Made by a program: the position numbers and the translations under genes
Virus record (IMG/VR): IMGVR_UViG_3300031595_000166
Span: 93,263-157,262 of that record
DNA from: a virus
Reading direction: 5' to 3' (one strand)
Length of the DNA: 64,000 bases
Notes under the pieces: model-generated
What the model was told of the DNA's origin: nothing
What the model saw: only the letters and a program-made list of their open reading frames with translations
Database searches by the model: none
In this document: one piece after another, positions 1 to 7,412 of the stretch
Layout: every line of letters starts with the position of its first letter
Numbering within the stretch: the first letter of the stretch is position 1

Positions 1-512
1 ACATAATCAGAATCTTCCCCTAACATAATTCGTTCATCAAAGCCAAAGATACTATTATGCACAATTCTCTTAGCGAAAATACAGAAGCCCGGAGCATAAG
101 GAAACATATGAGATGATAATACAATGAAAACATTATATGCTTCGTGCATTATATGGTCGATTTTCCTATCAGATAACGGTTCAATCTGACAAGTAGCAAT
201 GCCTAACCCCGCATAAACAAACTCATTTATTGAATCTTTCAAGAAGTCTTTTGGCAATATAACATCTGCATCTAAAAATAGTATTAGTTCCCCAGTTGCT
301 ATCTTGGCACCAGCGTTTCTACCAGCACCGGGCAATCCACCAGTTGTTATTATTGCATTGTATTCTTTTGCTATCTCTAATGTATCATCAGAAGAATGAT
401 TGTCTGCAATTATAATCTCATAATCAGAATATGATTGTTTTTTGATTGATTCTAATAGTAATGGAAGACACTCTTCCTCATTGAATGTTGGTATAACTAT
501 GGATAATTGCAT
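1..512 (-). CDS. GT2 family glycosyltransferase (3' end beyond window)
   Basis: About 170 residues are visible; the gene runs off the left edge, so it has no stop here. It opens with MQLSIVIPTFNEEECLPLLL, the standard start of family 2 glycosyltransferases (GT-A fold), followed by a LPGAGRNAGA segment and LILFLDADV, which holds the metal-binding DxD. GEDSDYV near the edge is a likely third acidic motif. It should transfer a sugar from an NDP-sugar; the acceptor cannot be told. The ATG at 510-512 follows two overlapping micro membrane genes, so the three are probably one operon. Confidence 0.88.
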   Translation of the reverse strand, partial: MQLSIVIPTFNEEECLPLLLESIKKQSYSDYEIIIADNHSSDDTLEIAKEYNAIITTGGLPGAGRNAGAKIATGELILFLDADVILPKDFLKDSINEFVYAGLGIATCQIEPLSDRKIDHIMHEAYNVFIVLSSHMFPYAPGFCIFAKRIVHNSIFGFDERIMLGEDSDY

Positions 513-518
513 TTGATT

Positions 519-587
519 CTACCAGATATGTAGGAATACGATGAACAATACTACTACCATTATTACTATGACTCCTAAGACTAACAT
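519..587 (-). CDS. 22-residue single-span membrane peptide
   Basis: The micro-ORF encodes almost only hydrophobic residues (MLVLGVIVIMVVV...FLHIW), enough for one membrane span. Its start overlaps the stop of the upstream micro-ORF as TAATG, and its stop lies 6 bases before the glycosyltransferase ATG. The arrangement suggests translational coupling and perhaps a membrane partner for the transferase. Family unknown. Confidence 0.5.
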   Translation of the reverse strand: MLVLGVIVIMVVVLFIVFLHIW

Positions 588-655
588 TACATCCGCCTCA
601 TGAACCATGTGAAGATTAGAATTGCCACGAGTAGTGATACAGCAAAGAATAACAT
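587..655 (-). CDS. 22-residue single-span membrane peptide
   Basis: The peptide MLFFAVSLLVAILIFTWF is followed by a basic MRRM end, giving one hydrophobic helix with a cytoplasmic positive tail. An AGGAAA purine tract sits about 6 bases upstream of the ATG. It is the first gene of the leftward group that leads to the truncated glycosyltransferase. No family recognised. Confidence 0.5.
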   Translation of the reverse strand: MLFFAVSLLVAILIFTWFMRRM

Positions 656-759
656 TGGAGTTTCCTATTCTAATAGATTAGATATCTATCTATATAATAT
701 GGTATTGTGTATTCTATTTCACCTTCGCTGGATATTTCTAACGAAACTATCTGATTCGT

Positions 760-768
760 TGATATAAT
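760..768 (+). promoter_or_regulatory. Extended -10 promoter for the plus-strand gene
   Basis: TGATATAAT matches the extended -10 form TGnTATAAT. No good -35 box lies 17 bases upstream. It is placed to drive the rightward gene starting at 900. Confidence 0.5.
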
Positions 769-802
769 ACAGGTATGTATATCATAAAATGGTTCGGCAA
801 CA

Positions 803-916
803 ATGGATGAGCCATATTATGGTATTGAGGCAGACAACAACAAAACAGTTTCAACCATAGAGGGGGCTGGGACTGATCCTGGTAGTAAAAAGGATACCTA
901 TGGCAACAAGATCTAA
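803..916 (+). CDS. Possible 37-residue leader protein
   Basis: An open frame MDEPYYGIEADNNKTVSTIE... overlaps the first 17 bases of the next gene in another frame. No ribosome-binding site is visible, so it may be chance. It lies within the leader between the extended -10 and the gene at 900. Confidence 0.25.
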   Translation: MDEPYYGIEADNNKTVSTIEGAGTDPGSKKDTYGNKI

Positions 917-1871
917 AAAATATCAATACATTTTCGCAGAAGTTTCAGTAAAAGATAGTCTATTAGATAGCAATATAAGCAATATTGCTGGCACGCCATT
1001 CAACTTGGCTCAAAAGATATATGCAGAAGAGTCAAGACTGTCTAATTACCTTGATAAGGTATTAGAAAAAGGGTTCTCGGCAATTCAACAAGATACCGCA
1101 CACCTATTGAAACAAGGATTAACAACAATAGAGATAGCAAAATTACGCGGAGTGAATGTTAGTTCCGTAATCAAGTGCATCAATGGTCAAGGCAAGAAGG
1201 GCGGGGGATTGAAGAAGCGTTCTATTACGTTGATTAAAGAGAATAAATCTACGCTAATAATCTTCATCAATAAGATCAAGAATCTATTACCAGAATCATA
1301 TGATGACTTGAATCTACCAACATTTAGGCTTGTATCCAGCGTATTGATGGCGGACGATGATGCACAAAATTGCATTGGTATACGACAATCAGGTCGTCAA
1401 ACAAGGAACAAAATGATTAAACTAAGTTGGACAGCCAGCACATCACAAGTTTCGGGATACAATGTATACCGCGACCACAATACAACGCCACTAAACGGTA
1501 ATGTTCCAGTAGCAGGAACAACATTCACTGACAATTCTGCATTACCCGGTAAGGTCTATAACTACGAGGTAAAAGCAGTATTCAATGGCGTAGAATCACA
1601 AGCAATATCGCTATCGTCATCCGATACACATGCCAAAGCATTTGCTCTTGGCAAGATTATTCAGGATGCAACAGGTCATTTTCATGAGGCAACGGTTGCT
1701 GGAACAACGGGGGCAACGCTTCCCAAGTTCGCAACTGCATTGGGCTCGACAACCAAAGATGGTTCAGTCGTCTGGACAGTAAAATCAAGCGGTGCTACTC
1801 CAATAGCATTACTAAAATCAGGACAAAGCCCCGCGGCACCAAGCAATCTTTTGATTGTTGCTCGTAGCTAA
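900..1871 (+). CDS. HTH / fibronectin III / phage-virion-type module fusion protein
   Basis: A 323-residue protein with an AAGGA site before its ATG. Residues 72-95 (LTTIEIAKLRGVNVSSVIKC) read as a helix-turn-helix, followed by a basic stretch. Residues 172-240 form a fibronectin type III domain (IKLSWTAST...GYNVYRD...YNYEVKAV). Residues 246-296 match the W/G/DGSVVWT module common in phage tail-fibre and decoration proteins. DNA-binding and surface modules in one chain are odd: it may be a recombined fibre gene with a foreign N-terminus. It is one of very few plus-strand genes and ends in a clear terminator. Confidence 0.85.
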   Translation: MATRSKKYQYIFAEVSVKDSLLDSNISNIAGTPFNLAQKIYAEESRLSNYLDKVLEKGFSAIQQDTAHLLKQGLTTIEIAKLRGVNVSSVIKCINGQGKKGGGLKKRSITLIKENKSTLIIFINKIKNLLPESYDDLNLPTFRLVSSVLMADDDAQNCIGIRQSGRQTRNKMIKLSWTASTSQVSGYNVYRDHNTTPLNGNVPVAGTTFTDNSALPGKVYNYEVKAVFNGVESQAISLSSSDTHAKAFALGKIIQDATGHFHEATVAGTTGATLPKFATALGSTTKDGSVVWTVKSSGATPIALLKSGQSPAAPSNLLIVARS

Positions 1872-1900
1872 TCAATTTTATATAAATTGACTCATACTTT

Positions 1901-1937
1901 CCCCGCCCGAGGCGACTTGTTGGCGGGGATTTTTTTG
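1901..1937 (+). terminator. Rho-independent terminator
   Basis: CCCCGCC (1901-1907) pairs with GGCGGGG (1922-1928), followed by ATTTTTTT. It ends the rightward transcript from 900 and separates it from the leftward Z array. Confidence 0.9.
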
Positions 1938-1944
1938 TAGGTTA

Positions 1945-2151
1945 TTATAGGAGGAGAAGTAGTTTCTCGATTTTTTCTTCGGTTAATGGAATTAGTTGAT
2001 CATATATTCTTAGTAAGATTTTTGTTATCTCTGGGTTGCAAACGAAGGTTATGTTTTTCAGGAGGTTGTATACAACCATATATTTGCCATGTGTATGATA
2101 GCAACATGCTGAATTTAGTTTTGTTTCGGAATTACAGATAGGGCAATTCAT
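1945..2151 (-). CDS. Family Z zinc-ribbon tail protein (last of array 1)
   Basis: 68 residues. MNCPICN gives the CxxC knuckle (C3, C6), and CCYHTHGKY (C16, C17, H19, H21) supplies further ligands before the VVY strand. The end EEKIEKLLLLL is a variant of the family tail. The start is fixed by the ATGA overlap with the stop of the next gene (2148-2151), so the longer frame from 2199 is not used. It is the terminal gene of the first array. Function unknown. Confidence 0.85.
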   Translation of the reverse strand: MNCPICNSETKLNSACCYHTHGKYMVVYNLLKNITFVCNPEITKILLRIYDQLIPLTEEKIEKLLLLL

Positions 2152-2423
2152 TTTAGTAATAGTATTGTGTTGATACGATCCTCGGTTAGCCGAAACCATT
2201 TATTACGTAGAGTTATAAGAAGATGAATACTAATTTTGCCATTTGATATAAATGGATCTTTCACAGAATCATCATACACGGATATTCTATTTGAAACAGA
2301 ATCGATTCTTTGATAGACAATATGATATTTTCCTATTCTATGAGAATGCCACCATACTCTTCCTTGTTGGGCAGTTCCAATAATTAATTGATCACATTCA
2401 GGACAGGGGATAGGATTATTCAT
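2148..2423 (-). CDS. Family Z zinc-ribbon tail protein
   Basis: 91 residues, longer than most copies. CPEC at residues 7-10 and WWHSHRIGKY at 25-34 are the predicted metal site and the hallmark GKY. The middle carries an extra loop (KDPFISNGKISIHLL). The tail TEDRINTILLLK keeps the leucine run with N-T in place of E-K. ATGA overlaps at both ends. Confidence 0.85.
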   Translation of the reverse strand: MNNPIPCPECDQLIIGTAQQGRVWWHSHRIGKYHIVYQRIDSVSNRISVYDDSVKDPFISNGKISIHLLITLRNKWFRLTEDRINTILLLK

Positions 2424-2626
2424 TTTAGCAATAGCATAATTTCAATTCGATCTTCATCAAGAAAAACATGCCCTTTACAATTTAAAATTGATTCACCCCA
2501 TGGATTATTCGTATAAACATAAGTTCCATGTAGGAAAATATTCTCATCGCGATATGAAACCTCATATTTACCAAGTGTATGCCAATGTGAGGCATAAATT
2601 ATTTCATTGCAGATGGGGCAGTTCAT
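2420..2626 (-). CDS. Family Z zinc-ribbon tail protein
   Basis: 68 residues: MNCPICNEIIY, then HWHTLGKYEVSY, with only one CxxC and histidines as the second half-site. Tail LDEDRIEIMLLLK. Both starts and stops overlap neighbours as ATGA, with no purine-rich site before the ATG, so translation probably depends on re-initiation. Confidence 0.85.
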   Translation of the reverse strand: MNCPICNEIIYASHWHTLGKYEVSYRDENIFLHGTYVYTNNPWGESILNCKGHVFLDEDRIEIMLLLK

Positions 2627-2892
2627 TGTAGCAATAACAATTTCTCTATTCGTTCTTCATCTAATACAACAAAACCATTCAATGTCATCTTAGTTTCCCA
2701 ACCATAACTATCATCCTTGCCAGTGTATTTTAATTGTATTAAAGTTTTCATTTGATCACCATTGCGCGAATCGAATGCAATATATGCAATATACACCACT
2801 CGATACTTACCATATCGATGCAACGTATGACCTTGCCAGCCGATATAACTTTTACATATGGGACACAGAGGAATTTCTATTATATTATTCAT
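2623..2892 (-). CDS. Family Z zinc-ribbon tail protein
   Basis: 89 residues. CPIC is at 10-13 after a short N-terminal extension; GHTLHRYGKYRVVY follows. A roughly 20-residue insert (DSRNGDQMKTLIQLKYTGKD) lengthens the middle. Tail LDEERIEKLLLLQ. Translationally overlapped on both sides. Confidence 0.85.
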   Translation of the reverse strand: MNNIIEIPLCPICKSYIGWQGHTLHRYGKYRVVYIAYIAFDSRNGDQMKTLIQLKYTGKDDSYGWETKMTLNGFVVLDEERIEKLLLLQ

Positions 2893-3092
2893 TGTAATAA
2901 CAATAGTTTCTCTATTCGTTCCTCATCCAATAATACTAATCTATCAATTCTAAGTATCCTTTTATTGTTAGGGTATTTTCCAGCCCAAACTGTTACAACA
3001 TTATCAGAATAGTAATATACTCTATACTTTCCAATATCATGAGGGCACATATATCCAATTGGATTATTGCAGATTGGACATCTAGCATTCAT
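2889..3092 (-). CDS. Family Z zinc-ribbon tail protein
   Basis: 67 residues: CPIC at 5-8, MCPHDIGKYRVYYY, then a TVWAGKY loop. Tail LDEERIEKLLLLQ. Its sequence is close to the second half of the fused gene just upstream (RLVLLDEERIEKLLLLQ versus KLVLLDEERIEKLLLLQ), which suggests recent tandem duplication. Confidence 0.85.
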   Translation of the reverse strand: MNARCPICNNPIGYMCPHDIGKYRVYYYSDNVVTVWAGKYPNNKRILRIDRLVLLDEERIEKLLLLQ

Positions 3093-3517
3093 TGTAATAA
3101 CAATAATTTCTCTATTCGTTCTTCATCTAACAATACTAATTTATTTAGAGCCAATATTTTATTACGATTTGAATATTCCCCAGTCCAAACAACAGTCTCA
3201 TCATTATAATAATACACACGATATTTTCCCGCATCATGCTTGCAATAAGCATCAATACCTATACCGCATATAGGGCAATCAACATGAATATCATTACAGA
3301 GTATTTCACAATTCATTTTATTCATTGTAATAAACAATAATTTCTCTATTCGTTCTTTATCAAGAAACACAAGCCTATCTTTTATACATAATACATTTAG
3401 TTCATAAGTAGTATCTACACATATTGTTATAGGATCAATAAGATAATATACAGTATATTTTTCATAAATATGAAAACAACAATCATGTATTTCTTCATTA
3501 CAGATAGGACAGTTCAT
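3089..3517 (-). CDS. Two family Z proteins fused by a one-base insertion
   Basis: 142 residues made of two complete copies. The first half (CPIC...CCFHIYEKYTVYY) reaches ERIEKLLFIT and then reads through MNKMNCEILC into a second half (CPIC...YCKHDAGKYRVYYY) ending ERIEKLLLLQ. Normal copies here read TTG TTA TTA CAA TGA; this one has an extra T (TTG TTT ATT ACA ATG A), so the stop and the ATGA coupling are lost and the neighbours are fused. The start at MNCPIC is set by the ATGA overlap at 3514-3517. Confidence 0.8.
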   Translation of the reverse strand: MNCPICNEEIHDCCFHIYEKYTVYYLIDPITICVDTTYELNVLCIKDRLVFLDKERIEKLLFITMNKMNCEILCNDIHVDCPICGIGIDAYCKHDAGKYRVYYYNDETVVWTGEYSNRNKILALNKLVLLDEERIEKLLLLQ

Positions 3518-3765
3518 TTCACGGGTTCGCAATAGCCTCCGTCAGAATACATTTCACAATACAATGTAATTGTTTTTCCATTAACATTTACAATGCAATT
3601 AGTATCTTCCCCCAATTCAACTGGTAATGTATAGCATTGCACACTCGAACTTCCGGTCAATGATGCACTGATATATTGCATTGCATATGGTATTGCCCAA
3701 TCACTTTTACTTGTATTGTTTTCGCAAGGTACAAAAAACATTGACAAAAGATATAATAATATCAT
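3514..3765 (-). CDS. Small lipoprotein-like secreted protein
   Basis: 83 residues. MILLYLLSMFFVPC resembles a short lipoprotein signal with lipid-accepting Cys14. The mature part has four further cysteines (QCYTL, TNCIV, YCEMY, GYCEP) that could form disulfides. It interrupts the Z array together with the lipoprotein gene upstream and is coupled to both neighbours by ATGA. Function unknown. Confidence 0.7.
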   Translation of the reverse strand: MILLYLLSMFFVPCENNTSKSDWAIPYAMQYISASLTGSSSVQCYTLPVELGEDTNCIVNVNGKTITLYCEMYSDGGYCEPVK

Positions 3766-3932
3766 GGTTCATCCGAATATAAAATATCTTGATATTGTTC
3801 TTGTTGTATTCGTATATTACTATAATGCATTGCACAAGAAACCAATGCCGGTATAGTAATGAATGCTACTATGATTGTTAGCAACAATGTTATATGACCG
3901 TTTATGTTTTGCCTTTGTGTGTTAGTTCCCAT
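3762..3932 (-). CDS. 56-residue putative lipoprotein
   Basis: MGTNTQRQNINGHITLLLTI begins the protein; the hydrophobic stretch ends in ALVSC, a plausible lipobox. A polar Q/Y-rich tail of about 20 residues follows. Its TGA overlaps the ATG of the next small secreted protein (3762-3765), so the two form a coupled pair. No family recognised. Confidence 0.6.
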   Translation of the reverse strand: MGTNTQRQNINGHITLLLTIIVAFITIPALVSCAMHYSNIRIQQEQYQDILYSDEP

Positions 3933-3969
3933 ACCTGCTCATATATCAGGCATGTTGTATTAGTGAAAA

Positions 3970-4203
3970 TTATTTTAGGAGCAGGATTGTGTTGATTCGT
4001 TTCTCATCCAATAAGACATGCCTATCAAAATCCAATACTCTACGCCATACCGTATCAGATTTATCATATACTACTGTAATCTTAGATAGATATCTTATGA
4101 CATATATCCCAGAAACCTCATCATGAATAAACTGATGTTCATCCAAGCATATGGGGCAAGTGAATATATACAGGTCAAGTTCATCGCCTTTGCGTTCTAT
4201 CAT
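3970..4203 (-). CDS. Family Z zinc-ribbon tail protein (divergent)
   Basis: 77 residues. CPIC is at 16-19 after a charged start; the GKY motif is replaced by SGIYVIRY. Tail LDEKRINTILLLK, like the copy at 2148. Only one CxxC and few histidines (H23, H27) remain, so metal binding is less certain here. Confidence 0.82.
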   Translation of the reverse strand: MIERKGDELDLYIFTCPICLDEHQFIHDEVSGIYVIRYLSKITVVYDKSDTVWRRVLDFDRHVLLDEKRINTILLLK

Positions 4204-4424
4204 TTCAATACCAATAGTTTCTCAATTCGTTCAATATCAATCCACCCATCAACACTTAGTATCTCTTCGCCAGTATTATGCTTGTCATTAGAAGAATAAA
4301 CTACGGTTCTATTTTCCTGAAAATAATCATAATATACAATATACTTGCCAAAATAATGACAGCAATATGTAGGATCTTTCATCATCTTATTGCATACAGG
4401 GCATCGCAATTCTAATGTTTTCAT
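4200..4424 (-). CDS. Family Z zinc-ribbon tail protein
   Basis: 74 residues: CPVC at 8-11, CCHYFGKYIVYY, and tail IDIERIEKLLVLK with a valine inside the leucine run. ATGA-coupled on both sides. Confidence 0.85.
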   Translation of the reverse strand: MKTLELRCPVCNKMMKDPTYCCHYFGKYIVYYDYFQENRTVVYSSNDKHNTGEEILSVDGWIDIERIEKLLVLK

Positions 4425-4642
4425 TGTAGTAATAGGAGTTTTTCAATACGCTCCTTCGTATCCAGTAAGATTAACTTTTTCAATCGCAAAATTATGATAT
4501 AATCATCAGCATGATCGCGGGCGAAAACGAATGTTTCTACTGGCTCATCGAAGTAGCGAACAAGATATTTATCTACTTTGTGTTGACAACAATCATTCTT
4601 ATCAAGAACCCGAATACGTTCATTGCATTTCGGGCAGTTCAT
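4421..4642 (-). CDS. Family Z zinc-ribbon tail protein
   Basis: 73 residues: CPKC at 3-6, CCQHKVDKYLVRY (GKY changed to DKY), and tail KERIEKLLLLQ. The codons of the tail (CTC CTA TTA CTA CAA) differ from those of neighbours while the residues stay the same. Confidence 0.85.
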   Translation of the reverse strand: MNCPKCNERIRVLDKNDCCQHKVDKYLVRYFDEPVETFVFARDHADDYIIILRLKKLILLDTKERIEKLLLLQ

Positions 4643-4848
4643 TGTAGTAATAGGAGTTTCTCAATACGCTCTTCATCAAGAAAGATTCGTTTTTTAAAAC
4701 GAAGGATATAATCTCCCGATGTACCAACATATACAATTGTTTTGTATGTAGTCAGTTCATAACATACGACTTCGTATTTGCCTGCTGCATGGACATGAAA
4801 AATACGTAAGTTTTTATTGCATACTGGGCAAGTAGAACTGTTGTTCAT
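4639..4848 (-). CDS. Family Z zinc-ribbon tail protein
   Basis: 69 residues: CPVC at 7-10, then a His-only second half-site FHVHAAGKYEVVCY. Tail LDEERIEKLLLLQ. Coupled by ATGA at both ends. Confidence 0.85.
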   Translation of the reverse strand: MNNSSTCPVCNKNLRIFHVHAAGKYEVVCYELTTYKTIVYVGTSGDYILRFKKRIFLDEERIEKLLLLQ

Positions 4849-5054
4849 TTTAATAAAAATAATTGTTCAATGCGTTCTAATGTCAATGGGATTATATTTT
4901 TTAGTCTCAATAACAACAGATCTCCTTTGCTATGAAAACTAAAAAACCAAACCATAGTGTTATTGCCCGTAGTGTCATACTCAACATCGTATTTATCTAT
5001 TGCATGCCAGTGGTGCTTACTTTCTAAGACATCAGAACAGATAGGGCAGATCAT
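4845..5054 (-). CDS. Family Z zinc-ribbon tail protein
   Basis: 69 residues: MICPICS, KHHWHAIDKYDVEY, and tail LTLERIEQLFLLK. It belongs with the next two copies to a subgroup with T-x-E/D-R-I-E-Q/K and a VW pair in the middle. Confidence 0.85.
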   Translation of the reverse strand: MICPICSDVLESKHHWHAIDKYDVEYDTTGNNTMVWFFSFHSKGDLLLLRLKNIIPLTLERIEQLFLLK

Positions 5055-5055
5055 T

Positions 5056-5265
5056 TTATTTCAGTAGGAGGAGTTTCTCAATACGTTCTATTGTCAATAC
5101 GGCTAACTGACCAAACAATCGCAACAATAGATTTTGTATATCAAGATCCCAGACATAAGTATTTGTTCTATTATAGTTAATATAGTTAATATAATACTTT
5201 CCGATCCTATGCCAGCACATAGGATTCAACTTTTCGTGGCAGACTGGGCAAGTGTGTTCTAACAT
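5056..5265 (-). CDS. Family Z zinc-ribbon tail protein
   Basis: 69 residues: CPVC at 6-9, MCWHRIGKYYINY, internal short duplication YINYINY, and tail LTIERIEKLLLLK ending in TAA. The gene is separated from the next by one base rather than overlapping. Confidence 0.85.
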   Translation of the reverse strand: MLEHTCPVCHEKLNPMCWHRIGKYYINYINYNRTNTYVWDLDIQNLLLRLFGQLAVLTIERIEKLLLLK

Positions 5266-5272
5266 TTTCTTT

Positions 5273-5491
5273 TTATTTCAATAATAGTAATTGTTCTATA
5301 CGATCGAATGTTAGATGAACAAGACCGGCAAAACGCAACACATAACTATTACCATCCCATACATTGGTATTATACCGCTCATGCATAACATATTCTACCC
5401 CATACGATTTCACATCATTATTAACGATATGACTGTGTGGATCGTGGTGGAGATTGTTTCCTAGATCATTGGAACAGATTGGGCAGAGCAT
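5273..5491 (-). CDS. Family Z zinc-ribbon tail protein
   Basis: 72 residues: MLCPICS, a histidine-rich stretch LHHDPHSHIV in place of the CxH half-site, SYGVEY, and tail LTFDRIEQLLLLK. A seven-base gap precedes the next start. Confidence 0.85.
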   Translation of the reverse strand: MLCPICSNDLGNNLHHDPHSHIVNNDVKSYGVEYVMHERYNTNVWDGNSYVLRFAGLVHLTFDRIEQLLLLK

Positions 5492-5500
5492 TTTTTGCCT

Positions 5501-5761
5501 TTATTTGAGTAGTGAGAGTTTCTCAATTCGTTCTTCATCTAACACAACGAAGCCATCAAGCCTGAATAATTCTTTCCAATAAGAAGTAGTAGTATATTTG
5601 AGCCCAAGACTCATTCCTTCAATGTATGAAGTATCATCAGAAAGCTTAATGTAAATTAGTGTTTTGCGTTCCTTCGCCACGTAGACGATTTCATATTTTC
5701 CAAGAACATGTTCGTGCGAAAGATCTCCACTAAAATCAACATTACAGATAGGGCAGATCAT
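5501..5761 (-). CDS. Family Z zinc-ribbon tail protein
   Basis: 86 residues: MICPICN, LSHEHVLGKYEIVY, an extra 15-residue middle loop, and tail LDEERIEKLSLLK, where one leucine of the run is serine. Confidence 0.85.
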   Translation of the reverse strand: MICPICNVDFSGDLSHEHVLGKYEIVYVAKERKTLIYIKLSDDTSYIEGMSLGLKYTTTSYWKELFRLDGFVVLDEERIEKLSLLK

Positions 5762-5762
5762 T

Positions 5763-5990
5763 TTATTTCAGTAGTGAGAGTTTCTCAATTCGTTCATCAT
5801 CCAATACAATCAGACCATCCATAACTAATACTAGATTTGTTATAGGTGGTACTATATCTTGTCCGGTAAAAACCACAGTTTTGTCCATTTCATCCTCAAC
5901 AAGATATCTAATCTGATGACGAACGAGAATATGACGATGATATACATGGAATACTATATGACACATTGGGCATTCACGCGTGTTATCCAT
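5763..5990 (-). CDS. Family Z zinc-ribbon tail protein
   Basis: 75 residues from MDNTRECPMC; the ATG at 5988-5990 is chosen because it follows the upstream stop by five bases. CPMC, YHRHILVRHQIRY (GKY lost), and tail LDDERIEKLSLLK, sharing the Leu-to-Ser change with the copy at 5501. Confidence 0.82.
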   Translation of the reverse strand: MDNTRECPMCHIVFHVYHRHILVRHQIRYLVEDEMDKTVVFTGQDIVPPITNLVLVMDGLIVLDDERIEKLSLLK

Positions 5991-5995
5991 TGTAG

Positions 5996-6232
5996 TTACC
6001 TCAACAATAATAGTTTTTGCCATCGATCATAAACATTCGGTCGTTTGTTTTTTAGATATGATATAAGTGTCCTATCAGATTCAAAAAAATAGTCAAGAAA
6101 CGAATCATGTAATAGGATCTCTATTAGATCTTCGTCTGATCTTAATGCAAACTCTATTCTGAATATTGTGGGCGTCAAGGCTCCCACACCAAGCACAAGC
6201 AAACCAAGGAGGGCGTATCCAATGTTTTTCAT
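5996..6232 (-). CDS. Family H membrane-anchored helical protein with LLLLR tail
   Basis: 78 residues. MKNIGYALLGLLVLGVGAL is a signal anchor. The rest reads SDEDLIEILLHDSF...RTLISYLKNKRPNVYDRW and ends QKLLLLR. The same soluble region occurs without the anchor at 19980-20153. The tail is that of family Z although the fold is different. It is ATGA-coupled to the SprT-like gene upstream. Confidence 0.75.
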   Translation of the reverse strand: MKNIGYALLGLLVLGVGALTPTIFRIEFALRSDEDLIEILLHDSFLDYFFESDRTLISYLKNKRPNVYDRWQKLLLLR

Positions 6233-6615
6233 TTGGGACTCTTCGTGTGTTTTGGTATTCCGTAAGTATAATCGGGATAAATAAAATCACGATACCAATG
6301 AACATATGTATATGATTTATATGTTCCACCGATTGATACTACTGCCTTGCGCCATTCTTTACCATGTCCCGACTCATCTACAAGTAAATGTGCTGCTTCA
6401 TGCAACAATAGCAGACGCTCTTTCAACATACTCTTACGAGATAGACATATCCACCCAGTATATTTATACATCGTGTGAGCATGAGCAGCACTTTTTTTGT
6501 CAATGATATCGTCTTGATCCACGCATCCGCCAACGGATATTCCCATAACTTCTTTTATGTCGCGAAGACATGGCGGGAAGTGGAATGGATTTTTGATTAG
6601 ATACTTTTGCTTCAT
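6229..6615 (-). CDS. SprT-like zinc metallopeptidase
   Basis: 128 residues. LLLHEAAHLLVDESGHGKEW carries the HExxH motif (H72, E73, H76) and a third ligand at H84, the arrangement of SprT/wss1-like peptidases. Such enzymes cut DNA-protein crosslinks or other protein targets. There is no C-terminal zinc ribbon, so this is a minimal catalytic domain. It sits inside the Z array and is coupled to the family H gene. Confidence 0.8.
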   Translation of the reverse strand: MKQKYLIKNPFHFPPCLRDIKEVMGISVGGCVDQDDIIDKKSAAHAHTMYKYTGWICLSRKSMLKERLLLLHEAAHLLVDESGHGKEWRKAVVSIGGTYKSYTYVHWYRDFIYPDYTYGIPKHTKSPK

Positions 6616-6623
6616 ATCAACAA

Positions 6624-7103
6624 TTAAATTAGTATAAGCATTTTCCTAATGCGATCCATTGACATCGTAAAATCCATACCAGATAGATCTATTTTAGAAT
6701 GCTTATTGAGAACATTGATTATGTAATCGTTGTAATCACTCATAGCTGTATATCTTGAACCAAGGTATATGTATCCTTGCTCACGATAGAAAAAATCACT
6801 ATCATCGCAGTCATTAGACATCTTCAATTCAGTTTCAGGATCTGCACCATCAATAAAATCAAAAAGAGTGTTGGCTAATGTTTTAAAATACTTTGCGTTG
6901 CTTTCTATATTGTCTGTGCTAAAATGGATGTCGTAAGAATAATAACTATTCACATCCCAAATAAAATGTGAAACGAATGTTTCTCGATATAGAAACTTGG
7001 GACTATCTTCTGGTGATGGAGGAAAAAGATCACGGAATACACCACGACCAAGCTCATACATTGTATGATTGTTCGTATTGACGAGAGTGTATTCGATACC
7101 CAT
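6624..7103 (-). CDS. Unknown 159-residue protein with LILI tail
   Basis: A mixed charged/aromatic soluble protein beginning MGIEYTLVNTNNHTMYELGR. No family recognised. It ends MSMDRIRKMLILI, which matches the spacing and character of the Z tail (D/E-R-I-x-K-x-L) although the body is unrelated. It lies between the SET and SprT genes. Confidence 0.8.
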   Translation of the reverse strand: MGIEYTLVNTNNHTMYELGRGVFRDLFPPSPEDSPKFLYRETFVSHFIWDVNSYYSYDIHFSTDNIESNAKYFKTLANTLFDFIDGADPETELKMSNDCDDSDFFYREQGYIYLGSRYTAMSDYNDYIINVLNKHSKIDLSGMDFTMSMDRIRKMLILI

Positions 7104-7109
7104 TTTAAT

Positions 7110-7412
7110 TTACCTTTTGATTGAACATTTAGGACAATTGCATCCTAATTTATTAGGACCCCAGTAATCGTTAGTTAGTTCTTCACCGCGCTGGATATCT
7201 TTCAATGCCAGCATATCAAAATTGGGATTGATTGGGCGTATGGTTGGCTCACAAGAATGATTGACTCCGCCACTATCACCATATACATGAAAACCAAGCG
7301 ATGGCGTTTTGATTATAGAACCTTTTGGAATGAAGCATTTAGCGAAGATTCCAATGCCATGGATCTTGCTTGGTAAGTTTTCTTTGTAGTGGAGCCAGTT
7401 ATACGTTTTCAT
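7110..7412 (-). CDS. Minimal SET-domain protein (putative lysine methyltransferase)
   Basis: 100 residues. GIGIFAKCFIPKGSII matches the SET-N strand region, VNHSCEP (N51-C54) the NHSCxPN motif that binds SAM, and GEELTNDY (Y83) the catalytic tyrosine motif. CNCPKC at 91-96 is a post-SET zinc cluster. This is near the smallest size for the family, like viral SET proteins of chlorella viruses. Likely target is a protein lysine; which one is unknown. ATG directly follows the upstream TAA. Confidence 0.85.
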   Translation of the reverse strand: MKTYNWLHYKENLPSKIHGIGIFAKCFIPKGSIIKTPSLGFHVYGDSGGVNHSCEPTIRPINPNFDMLALKDIQRGEELTNDYWGPNKLGCNCPKCSIKR

